DNA from: Flavobacterium sinopsychrotolerans
GTDB taxonomy: Bacteria > Bacteroidota > Bacteroidia > Flavobacteriales > Flavobacteriaceae
Assembly (NCBI RefSeq): GCF_900110375.1
Contig: NZ_FODN01000001.1
Location: 124,001 to 188,000, forward strand
Reading direction: 5' to 3'
DNA length: 64,000 bases
Shown here: one piece after another, positions 27,323-38,581 of the stretch
Position numbering within the stretch: the first letter of the stretch is position 1
How the letters are laid out: each line of letters starts with the position of its first letter
The notes under the pieces: generated by a model
What the model was told of the DNA's origin: nothing
Database searches by the model: none
What the model saw: the letters and a program-made list of their open reading frames with translations, nothing else
Made by a program: the position numbers and the translations under genes

Positions 27323-27364
27323 AAAAAGAGTTAGCATTATGAAATCATAAAACTAACTCTTTTT
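27323..27364 (-). terminator. Intrinsic terminator of the SurA-like gene
   Basis: Arms AAAAAGAGTTAG (27323-27334) and CTAACTCTTTTT (27353-27364) are perfect. It lies between the SurA-like gene and moxR on the minus strand. Confidence 0.75.
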
Positions 27365-27420
27365 ATTTATTTAACGAAAAAATTTTTATTTCTATTCAAT
27401 CCCAAAGAGTAGTGAAAATT

Positions 27421-28827
27421 CTATTTTTTAAGCCAATTGTTGGTAAAACTACAATCTCTATATTCTCCAATAATTTTGATGTACGTTTCTTTTATCTTCT
27501 CATCAAACCATTTTCCAATAGTAGTAATTTGTTTGTCTTTCAATGCCAAATCTTTGATTTTAATATAATCCTTTGCATAATCTGCAGTGTGCTCATCAAT
27601 TCTATTGGTCACCGTAATTAATTTGAATTTCTTCTTCCCTTCTTCTCCTTGATCTAATATTGGAGCTGAAATTTCATTTTCTTTCAAATTAGATACTTGA
27701 CTGTAAAAAGCAGGATCCATTTTTGTCAATTCAAAACGTGTATCTTGTGTTTTTGGATTAATTAAAGCACCACCATTTGCTCTAGTTTCTTTCTCATCAG
27801 ATAACGTTCTTGCAGCTTCCTCAAAAGTAATTTCCTTGTCTTCGATTCTTTTTTTAATCAAAGTAATTTTTTCTTTCGCTTCATTCAGAGCCGATTCAGT
27901 AACGGTTGGCGACAATAAAATGTGACGTAATTCTACTTCTTGTCCTTTTATCTTTTCTACATAAATAATGTGATACCCAAAATCTGTTTCAAATGGAGCA
28001 GAAATCTCACCTTCAGCTAAACTAAAGGCAACATCTTTGAATTCTTTGACAAACGGTGTTTTTCGATTCATTTTATAAAATCCACCATTTGATCTTGACC
28101 CCGGATCTTGCGAATATAAAACTGCTTTAGTAGAAAAACTTGAACCTTCTTCTATTTCTTTTTTGAACCCATTTAATTTATCAATGACTTTTTGCTTATC
28201 CTCAGCTGAAACTTTAGGTGTAATTATAATTTGGGACACTTCCAATTCTGCACCAAAAAAAGGAAGATCTGAAGTAGGTATTTTTTTGAAAAAATTACGA
28301 ACTTCTTCAGGAGTAATTTCTACAGCATCGACAATTTTCTTTTGCATTTCAGATGTTAACTTCCCTTCTTTTAAAATATCAGAGAAATAAGTTCTAAATT
28401 CTTCCTCAGAATCTTTCTTGTAGTATTGCACTACTTTTTCCAAAGACCCAATTTGTTCTACCATATAGTTCAATCGATCTTCCATCATGCCTTTTATTTC
28501 GGCATCCGTCACTACGATACTATCTTGAATGGCTTGATGCGCATATAATTTATCTTCCAATAACTTCCCTAACATCTGGCATCTTGTAATATCTTTTACA
28601 GAACCTCCTTGAGTTGCAATTTCAAGATACGACTTATCAATATCAGAATCTAGGATAATATAATCTCCTACAGTAGCAATTACACCATCAATTTTTTGTT
28701 TCCCATTTGATTGGATTTTTTTTACAGGAACAATAACGGTATCCTTAATAATTTCTTGCGCACTTGTTATAACACTTGAAAAAAGCAAAAGAAAAAAAGT
28801 AAGTGCAATTTTATTAATGGATTTCAT
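27421..28827 (-). CDS. SurA-like periplasmic peptidyl-prolyl isomerase / chaperone
   Basis: It helps outer-membrane proteins fold in the periplasm. I placed the start at 28827 (M-K-S-I-N-K-I-A-L), which begins a good signal peptide ending at S-A-Q; an ATG at 28848 adds seven residues. A SurA-type N-terminal chaperone domain runs to about 170. Two parvulin domains follow: the first with E-L-E-V-S-Q-I-I-I-T-P, the second with V-E-L-R-H-I-L-L-S-P and F-E-T-D-F-G-Y-H-I-I-Y-V between them. The layout (SurA_N plus two rotamase domains, about 468 residues) is that of SurA. The unusual C-terminus, rich in charged residues, has one cysteine. Confidence 0.88.
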   Translation of the reverse strand: MKSINKIALTFFLLLFSSVITSAQEIIKDTVIVPVKKIQSNGKQKIDGVIATVGDYIILDSDIDKSYLEIATQGGSVKDITRCQMLGKLLEDKLYAHQAIQDSIVVTDAEIKGMMEDRLNYMVEQIGSLEKVVQYYKKDSEEEFRTYFSDILKEGKLTSEMQKKIVDAVEITPEEVRNFFKKIPTSDLPFFGAELEVSQIIITPKVSAEDKQKVIDKLNGFKKEIEEGSSFSTKAVLYSQDPGSRSNGGFYKMNRKTPFVKEFKDVAFSLAEGEISAPFETDFGYHIIYVEKIKGQEVELRHILLSPTVTESALNEAKEKITLIKKRIEDKEITFEEAARTLSDEKETRANGGALINPKTQDTRFELTKMDPAFYSQVSNLKENEISAPILDQGEEGKKKFKLITVTNRIDEHTADYAKDYIKIKDLALKDKQITTIGKWFDEKIKETYIKIIGEYRDCSFTNNWLKK

Positions 28828-28926
28828 TTGTAATTTTTTTATTGGCATTTTTATAATTTATGTTTATTGTAAAGTATCGATTTTTCTGTGTTTAAAGCTA
28901 TTCTTCAAAGACAGTAATAATTTTGG

Positions 28927-28934
28927 CAAATATA
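28927..28934 (-). promoter_or_regulatory. Putative -7 element of the SurA-like gene promoter
   Basis: On the minus strand TATATTTG matches TAnnTTTG, 100 bases before the chosen start. The rest of the 28849-29610 spacer, shared with the divergent amylase gene, is very AT-rich and shows one imperfect palindrome (29332-29357) but no gene. Confidence 0.4.
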
Positions 28935-29331
28935 CATTTTAAGAATAAAGAATCGAACTGAATTTACAATACAATTTCTTACCATTCTTAAAATTTAAAA
29001 CGAACAAAAATAACAATTCAATTACATAATACAAGTTTCCTACCTACTATTAACAAAAATTTATTAACGGGTTTATTTATTCTCTTTTTCAGCACCTAAA
29101 ACATATGAAAACTGGATTTTAGAAATTAAAAAACTGAAATTATAATTCTATATTTCTCCAATATGAGTGAATAAATTCACTTCTTTTTTGTTTTTTTCTA
29201 CTCTCAACGACAACTTTTTCCTTTCAGGCACTATTTTAGTTTTTACACAAAGTGTTGTAATTCTTTATATGCTTATCTCTCAAAAAAGAAAAACACGACC
29301 TTTAAAACTCTCATTTTAAGAGTAATGATTT

Positions 29332-29357
29332 AAAAGTTGTTAACACTACAACGTTTT
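29332..29357. promoter_or_regulatory. Imperfect palindrome upstream of the amylase gene (possible operator)
   Basis: AAAAGTTGT and ACAACGTTTT are separated by seven bases, forming a near-perfect inverted repeat 254 bases before the amylase start. The A-C-G-T-T-T-T half-site recalls LacI-family operators that control maltose and starch genes, but no regulator gene is nearby. This is a guess from shape only. Confidence 0.25.
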
Positions 29358-29610
29358 CGAAAAGAATAAAAAAAATCCTCATATTCATCGTGTAGGAATT
29401 TGTATAAATTAGCTAAAAAAGTGCTTTTTTATCAAAATATTAAACATAAAAATAAATTTATACTAATTATTTAATTTATTTTTTTGATTTCAACAAAACG
29501 AGATTTTATTTCAAATCTTAAAAACCACTAAATAAAAAATAAATTTCTAGGAATCATAATGCTTTCTATTGTTACTCCAAAATCTATTACTTAACCTAAT
29601 TTATTCATTT

Positions 29611-31053
29611 ATGAAAAAACAAAATTTTAAAGCGTATCTGCTATCAGTCTTATTAGTTGGTATGTATTCGTGTAATTCGAATGACAATCTGACAACCGAT
29701 TCAGCTGCTGAAGCATCACAATTCAAAGTAATCAATGTTACACATCACGACGGACAACCATTCAGCACGGGAAAATCAACTAATTCAACAACCGGAAGAT
29801 ATGTTGCAAATCCTGGCGGTGGTGTTATGATGCAGGCTTTCTATTGGGATGTTCCTGCTGGCGGAAACTGGTGGAATACTGTTAACGCCAAAATAACTGC
29901 TTGGTCAAATGCTGGTATTGGTTCCATTTGGCTTCCTCCAGTTTCAAAAGCACAAAACGGACCATTTTCTATGGGGTATGATCCTACAGATTATTTTGAT
30001 TTTGGAAATTACAATCAAAATGGTACTGTAGAAACAAGATTTGGTTCCCGCACAGAATTAGAGAGCTTAATCACCAAAGTACATACAGAAAACATGCAGG
30101 TTTATGCTGATATGGTGCTTAACCACAACAGCGGCGGACAATTAGAAAGCAATCCTTTTACAGGAACACAAACGTACACTAATTTTACCAGTGTCGCTTC
30201 TGGGAAATTCAAGAGGACCAGCGCTGATTTTTATAAAAATTCTTATGGAAATAATGATGAAGGCGCTTTCGGAGGATTTCCTGACTTAGCTCACGTGGTA
30301 CCAAATGTGCAAGATTGGCTTTGGAAAAGAGCAGACGGAGTAGGTAAATATTATAAAAACACGATGAAATTTGATGGCTGGAGATTTGATTACGTGAAAG
30401 GCTTCGGTCCTTGGGTTGTCAAAGACTGGAATGCAAACGTAGGTGGTTTTTCTGTTGGGGAATACTGGGATGCAAACGTAAATACATTAGAATGGTGGGC
30501 TAATAATGCTAATAGTTCTGTTTTTGATTTTGCCTGTTACTACAAAATGAATGATGCCTTCGATGGAAACAATCTTAATATTCTTAATGATGACATGATG
30601 TGGAAAAGAAACCCATACAAAGCAGTTACTTTCGTCTCCAATCATGACACCGATGAAATTTGGAAAAAAGAGTTAGCGTACGCATATATTTTAACTCACG
30701 AGGGATATCCAACTATTTTTTACAGAGATTATGAAGAGTGGTTGAATAAAACAAAACTGAATAATCTTATTTGGATTCACAACAATAAAGGAACAGGAAC
30801 TACTTCTATTTTATATACTGATACTGATGAATATATCGCTCGCAGAAACGGCTACAACGGAAATCCTGGTTTAGTGGTTTACATTAATAATTCATCCACT
30901 TGGCAAGAAAGATGGATTCAGACAAATTGGGTTAATGCTCAAATTAAAGATTTCACAGGAAATTCTACTTGGTTGCCAACGACTCAAGCTGACAAATGGG
31001 TAAAAATTCAATGTCCGCCAAATGGATATTCTGTTTGGTCAATCAACATGTAA
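29611..31053 (+). CDS. GH13 alpha-amylase, surface or periplasmic lipoprotein
   Basis: It hydrolyses internal alpha-1,4 bonds of starch or glycogen. The start at 29611 (M-K-K-Q-N-F-K-A-Y) gives a lipoprotein signal peptide with lipobox cysteine 21 (G-M-Y-S-C), so the enzyme is membrane-anchored. Catalytic residues by family motifs: nucleophile D260 (G-W-R-F-D-Y), acid/base E284 (S-V-G-E-Y-W-D) and D346 (S-N-H-D-T-D); region I is D-M-V-L-N-H (167-172). The G-Y-D-P-T-D-Y-F-D-F-G start of the barrel and a C-terminal beta-sheet domain match the plant/archaeal-like GH13 branch. No Sus transport genes adjoin it, so it acts alone here. Confidence 0.93.
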   Translation: MKKQNFKAYLLSVLLVGMYSCNSNDNLTTDSAAEASQFKVINVTHHDGQPFSTGKSTNSTTGRYVANPGGGVMMQAFYWDVPAGGNWWNTVNAKITAWSNAGIGSIWLPPVSKAQNGPFSMGYDPTDYFDFGNYNQNGTVETRFGSRTELESLITKVHTENMQVYADMVLNHNSGGQLESNPFTGTQTYTNFTSVASGKFKRTSADFYKNSYGNNDEGAFGGFPDLAHVVPNVQDWLWKRADGVGKYYKNTMKFDGWRFDYVKGFGPWVVKDWNANVGGFSVGEYWDANVNTLEWWANNANSSVFDFACYYKMNDAFDGNNLNILNDDMMWKRNPYKAVTFVSNHDTDEIWKKELAYAYILTHEGYPTIFYRDYEEWLNKTKLNNLIWIHNNKGTGTTSILYTDTDEYIARRNGYNGNPGLVVYINNSSTWQERWIQTNWVNAQIKDFTGNSTWLPTTQADKWVKIQCPPNGYSVWSINM

Positions 31054-31068
31054 CATCTAAATATCATA

Positions 31069-31092
31069 AAGGCTGTCTGAAAAGATAGCCTT
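31069..31092 (+). terminator. Intrinsic terminator of the amylase gene
   Basis: Arms AAGGCTGTCT (31069-31078) and AGATAGCCTT (31083-31092), with one G-U pair, are followed by a T-rich run 16 bases after the stop. Confidence 0.8.
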
Positions 31093-31215
31093 ATTTTTTT
31101 TCTGCTATTAATCTTCACAATTCTAATATTGAATTAAAATCGCATGAATTGCAACTTCAAAACCCACCTACTCTATTTAGAGTATACAATTTTTTTAATT
31201 GGCATTTATAAATAG

Positions 31216-31223
31216 TACTTTTG
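31216..31223 (+). promoter_or_regulatory. Putative -7 element of the prfC promoter
   Basis: TACTTTTG matches TAnnTTTG, 19 bases before the chosen prfC start. An upstream TTG (31199-31201) is closer than the usual spacing. Confidence 0.5.
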
Positions 31224-31241
31224 CAGACTATTTATACAAAT

Positions 31242-32831
31242 ATGGGCTTTTTAGAAGAAATACAACGCAGAAGAACTTTCGGGATTATCTCACATCCTGA
31301 TGCCGGAAAAACAACACTTACTGAGAAACTCCTCCTTTTTGGTGGTGCGATTCAAGAAGCAGGTGCCGTAAAAAATAATAAAATTAAGAAAGGTGCTACC
31401 AGTGACTTTATGGAAATTGAACGCCAAAGAGGGATTTCGGTTTCTACTTCGGTTTTAGCATTCAATTACAAAGACAAAAAAATAAACATTCTTGATACTC
31501 CGGGACATAAGGATTTTGCCGAGGACACTTTTAGAACTTTAACTGCTGTTGACAGCGTTATCGTTGTAATTGACGTTGCCAAAGGTGTTGAGGAACAAAC
31601 AGAGAAATTAGTTGCTGTTTGTAGAATGCGAAAAATTCCAATTATCGTATTCATCAATAAATTAGACCGAGAAGGAAAAGATGCTTTTGACTTGATGGAT
31701 GAAGTGGAACAAAAACTGGGTTTAACCGTTACACCATTAAGCTTCCCGATAGGAATGGGTTATGACTTTCAAGGAATTTATAATCTATGGGAACAAAATA
31801 TCAACTTATTTAGTGGAGACAATCGTAAAAACATTGAAGAAACAATTGCTTTCTCCGATGTTCAAAATCCAGAATTAGAGAAAATAATCGGTCAAAAACC
31901 CGCTGATAGATTACGTGAAGAACTAGAGCTGATAGATGAAGTATATCCTAAATTTGACCGTCAGGACTATTTGGACGGAAAACTGCAGCCTGTATTTTTT
32001 GGTTCGGCATTGAATAATTTTGGAGTTAGAGAATTATTGGATTGTTTTGTTCAAATTGCTCCATCGCCAAGACCAAAAGATTCAGAAACACGATTAGTAG
32101 ATCCAAAAGAAGAGAAAATGACTGGATTTGTTTTTAAAATCCATGCCAATATGGATCCAAAACACAGAGACCGTCTGGCCTTTATAAAAATTGTTTCTGG
32201 AACTTTTGAAAGAAACAAACCCTATTATCACGTTCGCCAAAAGAAGAACTTAAAATTCTCCAGTCCAAATGCTTTCTTTGCAGAAAAGAAAGAAATTGTA
32301 GATATCTCGTATCCTGGAGATATTGTTGGCTTGCACGACACTGGAAATTTCAAAATTGGAGATACGTTAACCGAAGGAGAAATCATGAGTTTCAAAGGAA
32401 TTCCGAGTTTCTCTCCAGAGCATTTTCGATACATTAACAATGCCGATCCAATGAAAGCCAAACAATTGGACAAAGGAATTGATCAGTTAATGGATGAAGG
32501 TGTAGCGCAGCTATTTACTTTGGAAATGAATAACCGAAAAATTATTGGAACAGTTGGAGCACTTCAATACGAGGTTATCCAATATCGTTTAGAACATGAA
32601 TACGGTGCAAAATGTACGTATGAAAATTTTCCGGTTCACAAGGCATGCTGGGTAAAACCAAACGACCCAAAAAGCGAAGAGTTTAAAGAATTTAGAAGAA
32701 TCAAACAAAAATTCTTGGCTCATGACAAGTATGGACAATTAGTATTCTTAGCTGATTCTGATTTTACAATACAGATGACACAAAATAAATATCCAAATGT
32801 TAAGTTATTCTTTACTTCTGAATTTGAGTAA
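31242..32831 (+). CDS. prfC: Peptide chain release factor 3
   Basis: RF3 is a GTPase that recycles RF1 and RF2 from the ribosome after termination. The start at 31242 (M-G-F-L-E-E-I) fits the family; an ATG at 31221 would overlap the promoter element. GTPase motifs are all present: G1 S-H-P-D-A-G-K-T, G3 D-T-P-G-H, G4 N-K-L-D. They are followed by domain 2 and the RF3-specific C-terminal domain. Length (529 residues) is normal. The gene is monocistronic and ends at a shared bidirectional hairpin. Confidence 0.96.
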   Translation: MGFLEEIQRRRTFGIISHPDAGKTTLTEKLLLFGGAIQEAGAVKNNKIKKGATSDFMEIERQRGISVSTSVLAFNYKDKKINILDTPGHKDFAEDTFRTLTAVDSVIVVIDVAKGVEEQTEKLVAVCRMRKIPIIVFINKLDREGKDAFDLMDEVEQKLGLTVTPLSFPIGMGYDFQGIYNLWEQNINLFSGDNRKNIEETIAFSDVQNPELEKIIGQKPADRLREELELIDEVYPKFDRQDYLDGKLQPVFFGSALNNFGVRELLDCFVQIAPSPRPKDSETRLVDPKEEKMTGFVFKIHANMDPKHRDRLAFIKIVSGTFERNKPYYHVRQKKNLKFSSPNAFFAEKKEIVDISYPGDIVGLHDTGNFKIGDTLTEGEIMSFKGIPSFSPEHFRYINNADPMKAKQLDKGIDQLMDEGVAQLFTLEMNNRKIIGTVGALQYEVIQYRLEHEYGAKCTYENFPVHKACWVKPNDPKSEEFKEFRRIKQKFLAHDKYGQLVFLADSDFTIQMTQNKYPNVKLFFTSEFE

Positions 32832-32886
32832 ATTTCTGTTTGGAGAAAATTTTTTTTTTTGAAAATCAATTTTAACACACCCGCAT

Positions 32887-32921
32887 AAAAAAACGCTAAC
32901 TCTGAGAGTTAGCGTTTTTTT
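32887..32921. terminator. Bidirectional intrinsic terminator
   Basis: A 16-bp perfect stem (32887-32902 and 32906-32921) with loop TGA sits between the convergent prfC and small exported-protein genes. Confidence 0.85.
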
Positions 32922-32945
32922 TTATAACTTAAAATTAGTTTAAGA

Positions 32946-33305
32946 CTATGCAAGCATACTATCTAAATTTACTGCTTTTTTCAAAAATGATTTTATTAGT
33001 AAACGATTAGGAGCTACGCCCGAAGTAATAATTTGTTTTTTTGTATTTGTTCCTTCTTTAGAAATTGTGCTATTAGGATCTTGTTTTGAACCCATAAACC
33101 ACAACACAAAATTCATATTATTAGAAGAAGAACTTATTGAAGCATTTTCTGTTTTTTTATTAGCATTAATTTCTATAGAATTCACATCAACCACATTTTT
33201 AGTAGACTGAGCAGAAACAGAAACAGTTGATAATAAAATAAAAACAAACAAAATAACAAGGTTAAATAACGCTTTATTGTTTGCTTTCAAAGAAAAGTAT
33301 TTCAT
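32946..33305 (-). CDS. Small exported protein of unknown function
   Basis: A 119-residue protein with a long signal peptide (hydrophobic 14-30, cleavage near S-A-Q at 33). A serine/asparagine-rich linker and a short hydrophobic patch N-M-N-F-V-L-W-F-M-G-S-K-Q (about 63-75) follow. The C-terminal part is basic and amphipathic. No family is recognised; the N-F-V-L-W-F-M-G patch looks conserved-protein-like rather than random. It is monocistronic. The 451 bases upstream to the DUF3467 gene hold no recognisable gene; a T-rich region with one 30-codon open frame ending near 33722 is probably chance. Confidence 0.6.
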   Translation of the reverse strand: MKYFSLKANNKALFNLVILFVFILLSTVSVSAQSTKNVVDVNSIEINANKKTENASISSSSNNMNFVLWFMGSKQDPNSTISKEGTNTKKQIITSGVAPNRLLIKSFLKKAVNLDSMLA

Positions 33306-33722
33306 AGTAATTTGCTTTTTTACAGAGGATAAAAGTCACTCCTTTATTTCGAGAGCGAAAGTATATCTTTTGTTTTCTTGTAAAAAATATTTCCGATGAA
33401 GTGCTGTAATAATCGTTTAAAGCACAAATTTGCTGTTTGTAGCGAAGATTTAACGATGAGTTAATATTCTTCTACAGAATAAATATACAAACTCAAAGCT
33501 ATGAGAAACTATTAGAGTTCAAACAATGATAAGTACAGCCTAAAAAAATATAGGACCGTAATTGATTAATACTTATTAGCAAATATTGAACTTACAGAAT
33601 TTAAAAACTCCCCTTTAATTTGTAGCAACATGAAAGATTATTCAGTATGACTTACTCTATTCTATTCTAAAAAATAAAGAGAACTACAGTTGTTGGTTTC
33701 ATTTAAGAATTGGTTATAAATA

Positions 33723-33750
33723 AAAAAGGCTCCATTTCTGGAGCCTTTTT
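33723..33750 (-). terminator. Intrinsic terminator of the rpoBC operon
   Basis: Perfect 12-bp arms (33723-33734 and 33739-33750) with loop TTTC lie right after the last gene of the operon, the DUF3467 gene, with T-runs on the minus strand. Confidence 0.85.
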
Positions 33751-33756
33751 AGAATA

Positions 33757-34068
33757 TTATGCTTGTCCCGCAGGACCAAAATTAAGCGGAATTGGTGCTT
33801 GTTCAGTGTCTTTTATTTCGCCGTGAGCGACTTCAAAACGGTGAATATTTTCTCCAATAGCTTTCAACAATCTTTTAGCATGTTGTGGTGTCAAGACAAT
33901 TCTTGATTTCACCTTAGCTTTAGGAATACCTGGCATGATACTTACAAAATCTAAAACAAACTCTGATGAAGAGTGATTTATTATTGCCAAATTGGAATAA
34001 ATTCCTTCAGCAATTTTTTCGTCTAACTCAATATTAATCTGCTCTTGTTGTTGATTAGAATTACTCAT
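33757..34068 (-). CDS. DUF3467 family protein
   Basis: A 103-residue cytosolic protein of the DUF3467 family, recognised by Y-S-N-L-A-I-I-N-H-S-S-S-E-F-V-L-D-F, the P-G-I-P-K-A-K-V-K-S-R-I-V-L-T-P-Q-H-A-K-R-L-L block and a proline-rich acidic end. It starts one base after the rpoC stop codon and ends at the operon terminator. It is therefore expressed at the level of RNA polymerase. The position downstream of rpoC is the usual one in Bacteroidota. Function is unknown; a role linked to transcription is inferred only from position. Confidence 0.9.
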   Translation of the reverse strand: MSNSNQQQEQINIELDEKIAEGIYSNLAIINHSSSEFVLDFVSIMPGIPKAKVKSRIVLTPQHAKRLLKAIGENIHRFEVAHGEIKDTEQAPIPLNFGPAGQA

Positions 34069-34069
34069 C

Positions 34070-37000
34070 TTAATAAATATATTCTTCTTTGTTAGCCATC
34101 ATATCATTGTAATCTTCTTTCGAACCTACAATCGTATTATCATATTCTCTCATACCTGTTCCGGCAGGGATTCTATGTCCTACAATTACATTTTCTTTCA
34201 ATCCTTCTAAGTAATCGATTTTACCTGCAACAGCAGCTTCGTTCAATACTTTAGTAGTTTCTTGGAAAGATGCAGCAGAAATAAACGATTTAGTTTGCAA
34301 CGATGCTCTTGTAATACCTTGTAAAACTGGTGTTGCTGTTGCAGTAACAACATCACGAGCTACCACAAGATTTTTATCCGTACGTTTCAATAAAGAGTTT
34401 TCATCACGCAACTCACGAGGCGTAATAATTTGACCTTCTTTTAATGCACTAGAATCTCCAGCATCTTCAACCACTTTCATACCGTATAATTTATCATTTT
34501 GAACGATAAAATCTTTAGTGTGAATCAATTGATCTTCTAAGAATAAAGTATCACCTGGATCTTGTACTCTTACTTTACGCATCATTTGACGTATTACTAC
34601 TTCAAAGTGTTTGTCGTTGATTTTTACCCCTTGCAAACGGTATACTTCTTGAATTTCATTAACCAAATACTGTTGAACAGCTGCTGGTCCTTGGATTCTT
34701 AATATATCATCCGGAGTAATTGCTCCATCAGATAAAGGCACCCCTGCTCTTACGAAGTCATTTTCTTGAACTAGAATTTGGCTTGATAATTTAACCAAGT
34801 ATTTTCTAATATCACCGAACTTAGATTCGATAACAACCTCACGGTTTCCTCTTTTGATTTTTCCAAAAGAAACAACACCATCAATTTCAGAAACAACTGC
34901 TGGGTTTGAAGGATTACGAGCTTCTAATAACTCTGTAATTCTAGGTAAACCTCCTGTAATATCTCCTGATTTAGAAGAACGACGTGGGATTTTTACCAAT
35001 ACCTTACCTGCTTTAATTTTTTCACCATTTTCAACCATCAAGTGGGCTCCAACTGGTAAGTTATAAGAACGAATCAATTCATTGTCTTTACCGTAAACCA
35101 ATAAAGTTGGAATTAATTTTTTAGCTCTAGATTCAGAAATTACTTTTTCTTGGAAACCAGTTTGCTCATCAATTTCAACCATGAATGATTGACCTTGCTC
35201 TAATTCTTCGTAAGCAATTTTACCGGTAAATTCAGAAACGATAACTCCATTATATGGATCCCATTTACAAATCACATCTCCTTTAGCAACAGATTGACCG
35301 TCTTTAACGAAAATACTTGAACCGTAAGGGATATTATTTGTACTTAATAAGATACCTGTTCTTTCATCAATTAATTTCAATTCAGTAGAACGAGATACAA
35401 CAATATCAACTGCATTACCTTCGCTATCTTCACCTTTAACAGTTTTTAAATCTTCAATTTCAAGTTTACCATTAAATTTGGTAATGATACTTGATTCTTC
35501 AGAAATACCACCCGCAACCCCACCAACGTGGAATGTACGTAATGTTAATTGTGTACCAGGTTCTCCAATAGATTGTGCTGCAATAACACCAACTGCTTCA
35601 CCTCTTTGTGTCATCTTACCAGTAGCTAAATTTCTACCGTAACATTTTGCACAAATACCTTTCAACGCCTCACAAGTTAATGGTGAACGCACTTCAACTT
35701 TCTCGATTGGAGAAGCGTCAATTGCTTTCATTATAGCTTCTGTGATTTGTTGTCCAGATTGAATTAAAACTTCATTGTTCAAAGGATTAATAAGGTCTTG
35801 TAAAACAACACGTCCTAAAATTCTTTCTCCTAATGATTCAACAATTTCTTCATTTTTCTTCAATGCTGAAACTTCAACACCTCTAAGAGTACCACAATCT
35901 TCGATATTAACGATAACATCTTGAGATACATCATGTAGTCTTCTTGTTAAATATCCTGCATCGGCAGTTTTCAATGCCGTATCCGCAAGACCTTTACGCG
36001 CACCGTGAGTAGAAATAAAGTACTCAAGGATAGAAAGACCTTCTTTAAAGTTAGAAAGAATCGGATTTTCAATAATTTCACCACCACCAGCAGTAGATTT
36101 TTTTGGCTTAGCCATCAAACCACGCATACCGGTTAACTGACGAATTTGCTCTTTGGAACCCCTTGCTCCAGAATCAAGCATCATATACACTGAGTTGAAA
36201 CCTTGTTGGTCTTCTCTAATGTTTTTCATTGCTAACTCTGTCAATTGAGCATTTGCTGAAGTCCATACATCAATAACTTGGTTGTAACGTTCGTTATTTG
36301 TGATAAGACCCATGTTATAATTAGCAGAAATACCTTGAACTTGTTCTCTGGCGTCTGCAATTAATTTAGGTTTTTGATCTGGAATTCTAATATCACCTAA
36401 AGAGAATGACAATCCACCTTTGAAGGCAAATTTGTACCCCATGTCTTTCATGTTATCCAAGAAAGCAGCTGTTGTAGGTACATCAGTAGAACTTAAAACG
36501 TGCCCAATAATGTCTCTAAGATTTTTCTTAGTCAATACATCATTGATATATCCAGCTGCTTCCGGTACTACTTCATTAAATAATACACGACCAGCAGTTG
36601 TTTGAATAATTTTAAAAACTAATTCTCCAGCTTCATTAAAATCTTTAGCTCTAATTCGAACACGAGCATTCAATTCTACTCTACCTTCATTTAAAGCAAT
36701 ATTTACTTCTTCAGCAGAATAGAAAGTAATTCCTTCACCTAAAATTTTAAGTTCGGGAGTAGATAAACGTTCTTTGGTCATATAGTATAGACCCAAAACC
36801 ATATCCTGAGAAGGTACTGTAATCGGAGCTCCATTTGCAGGATTCAGAATATTGTGAGAACCCAACATTAAAAGTTGCGCTTCCAAAATAGCTTCTGGTC
36901 CTAAAGGCAAGTGAACGGCCATTTGATCCCCATCAAAATCCGCATTAAATGCAGTACAAACTAAAGGGTGCAATTGGATTGCTTTTCCTTCAATTAATTT

Positions 37001-38383
37001 TGGTTGGAATGCTTGAATACCTAATCTGTGCAAAGTAGGAGCACGATTCAGTAATATTGGGTGACCTTTGATTACATTTTCAAGGATATCCCAAACTACA
37101 GGCTCTTTCTTATCAATTATTTTTTTAGCTGATTTTACCGTTTTAACAATTCCTCTTTCTATCAATTTACGGATAACGAAAGGTTTGTACAATTCTGCTG
37201 CCATATCTTTTGGGATACCGCACTCAGACAATTTCAATTCAGGTCCAACAACAATTACCGAACGAGCAGAATAATCCACACGTTTTCCAAGTAAGTTTTG
37301 ACGGAAACGTCCTTGCTTACCTTTAAGGGAATCAGATAATGATTTTAATGGTCTGTTTGATTCTGTTTTTACTGCAGATGCTTTACGCGTATTATCGAAA
37401 AGTGAATCTACAGATTCTTGTAACATACGTTTTTCGTTTCTTAAGATAACTTCAGGAGCTTTAATCTCCATTAATCTTTTCAAACGGTTATTACGGATGA
37501 TTACACGACGGTATAAATCATTTAAATCTGAAGTAGCAAAACGACCTCCATCAAGTGGCACAAGCGGACGCAATTCTGGTGGAATAACTGGTACCACTTT
37601 CATGATCATCCATTCTGGACGATTCTCACGGTTCAAGTTAGACTCACGGAAAGATTCTACAACTTGTAATCTTTTTAATGCTTCCGTTTTACGTTGTTTA
37701 GACGTTTCATTGTTAGCATTATGTCTCAATTGGTAAGACAACTGATCTAAATCAATTCTTGCCAATAAATCCATAATACATTCTGCTCCCATTTTGGCAA
37801 CAAATTTATTAGGATCAAAATCATCAAGATACTGATTGTCAGCAGGAAGTGTATCTAAAATATTTAAATATTCTTCTTCTGTCAAAAAGTCTAATCTTTG
37901 TAATGATTCCCCTTCTGCATTTTTAGCAATACCAGCTTGGATTACTACGTATCTTTCGTAGTAGATAATCATATCTAATTTCTTAGATGGAAGACCAAGG
38001 ATATAACCAATTTTGTTTGGAAGAGAACGGAAATACCAGATATGAGCAATCGGCACAACAAGATTGATGTGACCTACTCTGTCTCTACGTACTTTTTTCT
38101 CTGTTACTTCTACACCACAACGGTCACAGATGATCCCTTTGTAACGTATTCTTTTATACTTACCACAAGCACATTCAAAATCTTTTACTGGTCCGAAAAT
38201 ACGTTCACAGAAAAGACCATCACGCTCAGGTTTGTGCGTTCTGTAGTTGATAGTTTCAGGTTTCAATACCTCACCTCTTGATTCTTTCAAAATAGATTCA
38301 GGAGAAGCAAGTCCTATTGAGATTTTATTAAACCTTTTTACAGGGTTTTTATCTTTATTGTTATTATTTCTATTATTCATCAT
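34070..38383 (-). CDS. rpoC: DNA-directed RNA polymerase subunit beta'
   Basis: The 1437-residue beta' subunit holds the active-site N-A-D-F-D-G-D motif that chelates the catalytic magnesium. The N-terminal zinc ribbon has C71, C73, C86 and C89, and a second zinc site reads [11 protein letters not shown]. Length is typical of Bacteroidota. It is separated from rpoB by 243 bases that contain a hairpin without a strong T-run (38582-38613), perhaps a processing or pausing site. It is part of the tRNA-tuf-secE-nusG-rpl-rpoBC operon. Confidence 0.98.
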   Translation of the reverse strand: MMNNRNNNNKDKNPVKRFNKISIGLASPESILKESRGEVLKPETINYRTHKPERDGLFCERIFGPVKDFECACGKYKRIRYKGIICDRCGVEVTEKKVRRDRVGHINLVVPIAHIWYFRSLPNKIGYILGLPSKKLDMIIYYERYVVIQAGIAKNAEGESLQRLDFLTEEEYLNILDTLPADNQYLDDFDPNKFVAKMGAECIMDLLARIDLDQLSYQLRHNANNETSKQRKTEALKRLQVVESFRESNLNRENRPEWMIMKVVPVIPPELRPLVPLDGGRFATSDLNDLYRRVIIRNNRLKRLMEIKAPEVILRNEKRMLQESVDSLFDNTRKASAVKTESNRPLKSLSDSLKGKQGRFRQNLLGKRVDYSARSVIVVGPELKLSECGIPKDMAAELYKPFVIRKLIERGIVKTVKSAKKIIDKKEPVVWDILENVIKGHPILLNRAPTLHRLGIQAFQPKLIEGKAIQLHPLVCTAFNADFDGDQMAVHLPLGPEAILEAQLLMLGSHNILNPANGAPITVPSQDMVLGLYYMTKERLSTPELKILGEGITFYSAEEVNIALNEGRVELNARVRIRAKDFNEAGELVFKIIQTTAGRVLFNEVVPEAAGYINDVLTKKNLRDIIGHVLSSTDVPTTAAFLDNMKDMGYKFAFKGGLSFSLGDIRIPDQKPKLIADAREQVQGISANYNMGLITNNERYNQVIDVWTSANAQLTELAMKNIREDQQGFNSVYMMLDSGARGSKEQIRQLTGMRGLMAKPKKSTAGGGEIIENPILSNFKEGLSILEYFISTHGARKGLADTALKTADAGYLTRRLHDVSQDVIVNIEDCGTLRGVEVSALKKNEEIVESLGERILGRVVLQDLINPLNNEVLIQSGQQITEAIMKAIDASPIEKVEVRSPLTCEALKGICAKCYGRNLATGKMTQRGEAVGVIAAQSIGEPGTQLTLRTFHVGGVAGGISEESSIITKFNGKLEIEDLKTVKGEDSEGNAVDIVVSRSTELKLIDERTGILLSTNNIPYGSSIFVKDGQSVAKGDVICKWDPYNGVIVSEFTGKIAYEELEQGQSFMVEIDEQTGFQEKVISESRAKKLIPTLLVYGKDNELIRSYNLPVGAHLMVENGEKIKAGKVLVKIPRRSSKSGDITGGLPRITELLEARNPSNPAVVSEIDGVVSFGKIKRGNREVVIESKFGDIRKYLVKLSSQILVQENDFVRAGVPLSDGAITPDDILRIQGPAAVQQYLVNEIQEVYRLQGVKINDKHFEVVIRQMMRKVRVQDPGDTLFLEDQLIHTKDFIVQNDKLYGMKVVEDAGDSSALKEGQIITPRELRDENSLLKRTDKNLVVARDVVTATATPVLQGITRASLQTKSFISAASFQETTKVLNEAAVAGKIDYLEGLKENVIVGHRIPAGTGMREYDNTIVGSKEDYNDMMANKEEYIY

Positions 38384-38581
38384 AGTTTTTACTATTGATT
38401 TATTTGCAATTAAAAATTGATTGTAGATTTATGACTTTCTTAAATCATTAAACTATTACCTCGAATTACTTCTCTAAACTTCAAATAAAATTTTTAAAGT
38501 GCTATTTACAAAACCTATCAGGTCTTAGTAAAAAATCGGAACGGTTTACGGGTATAAATCCTAAAAACTTTTATAAATGAA

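Noticed and set aside
33630-33722. About 30 open codons ending N-Y-S-C-W-F-H-L-R-I-G-Y-K, like a barrel C-terminus
   Set aside because: A stop lies directly upstream and the length is expected by chance in AT-rich sequence.
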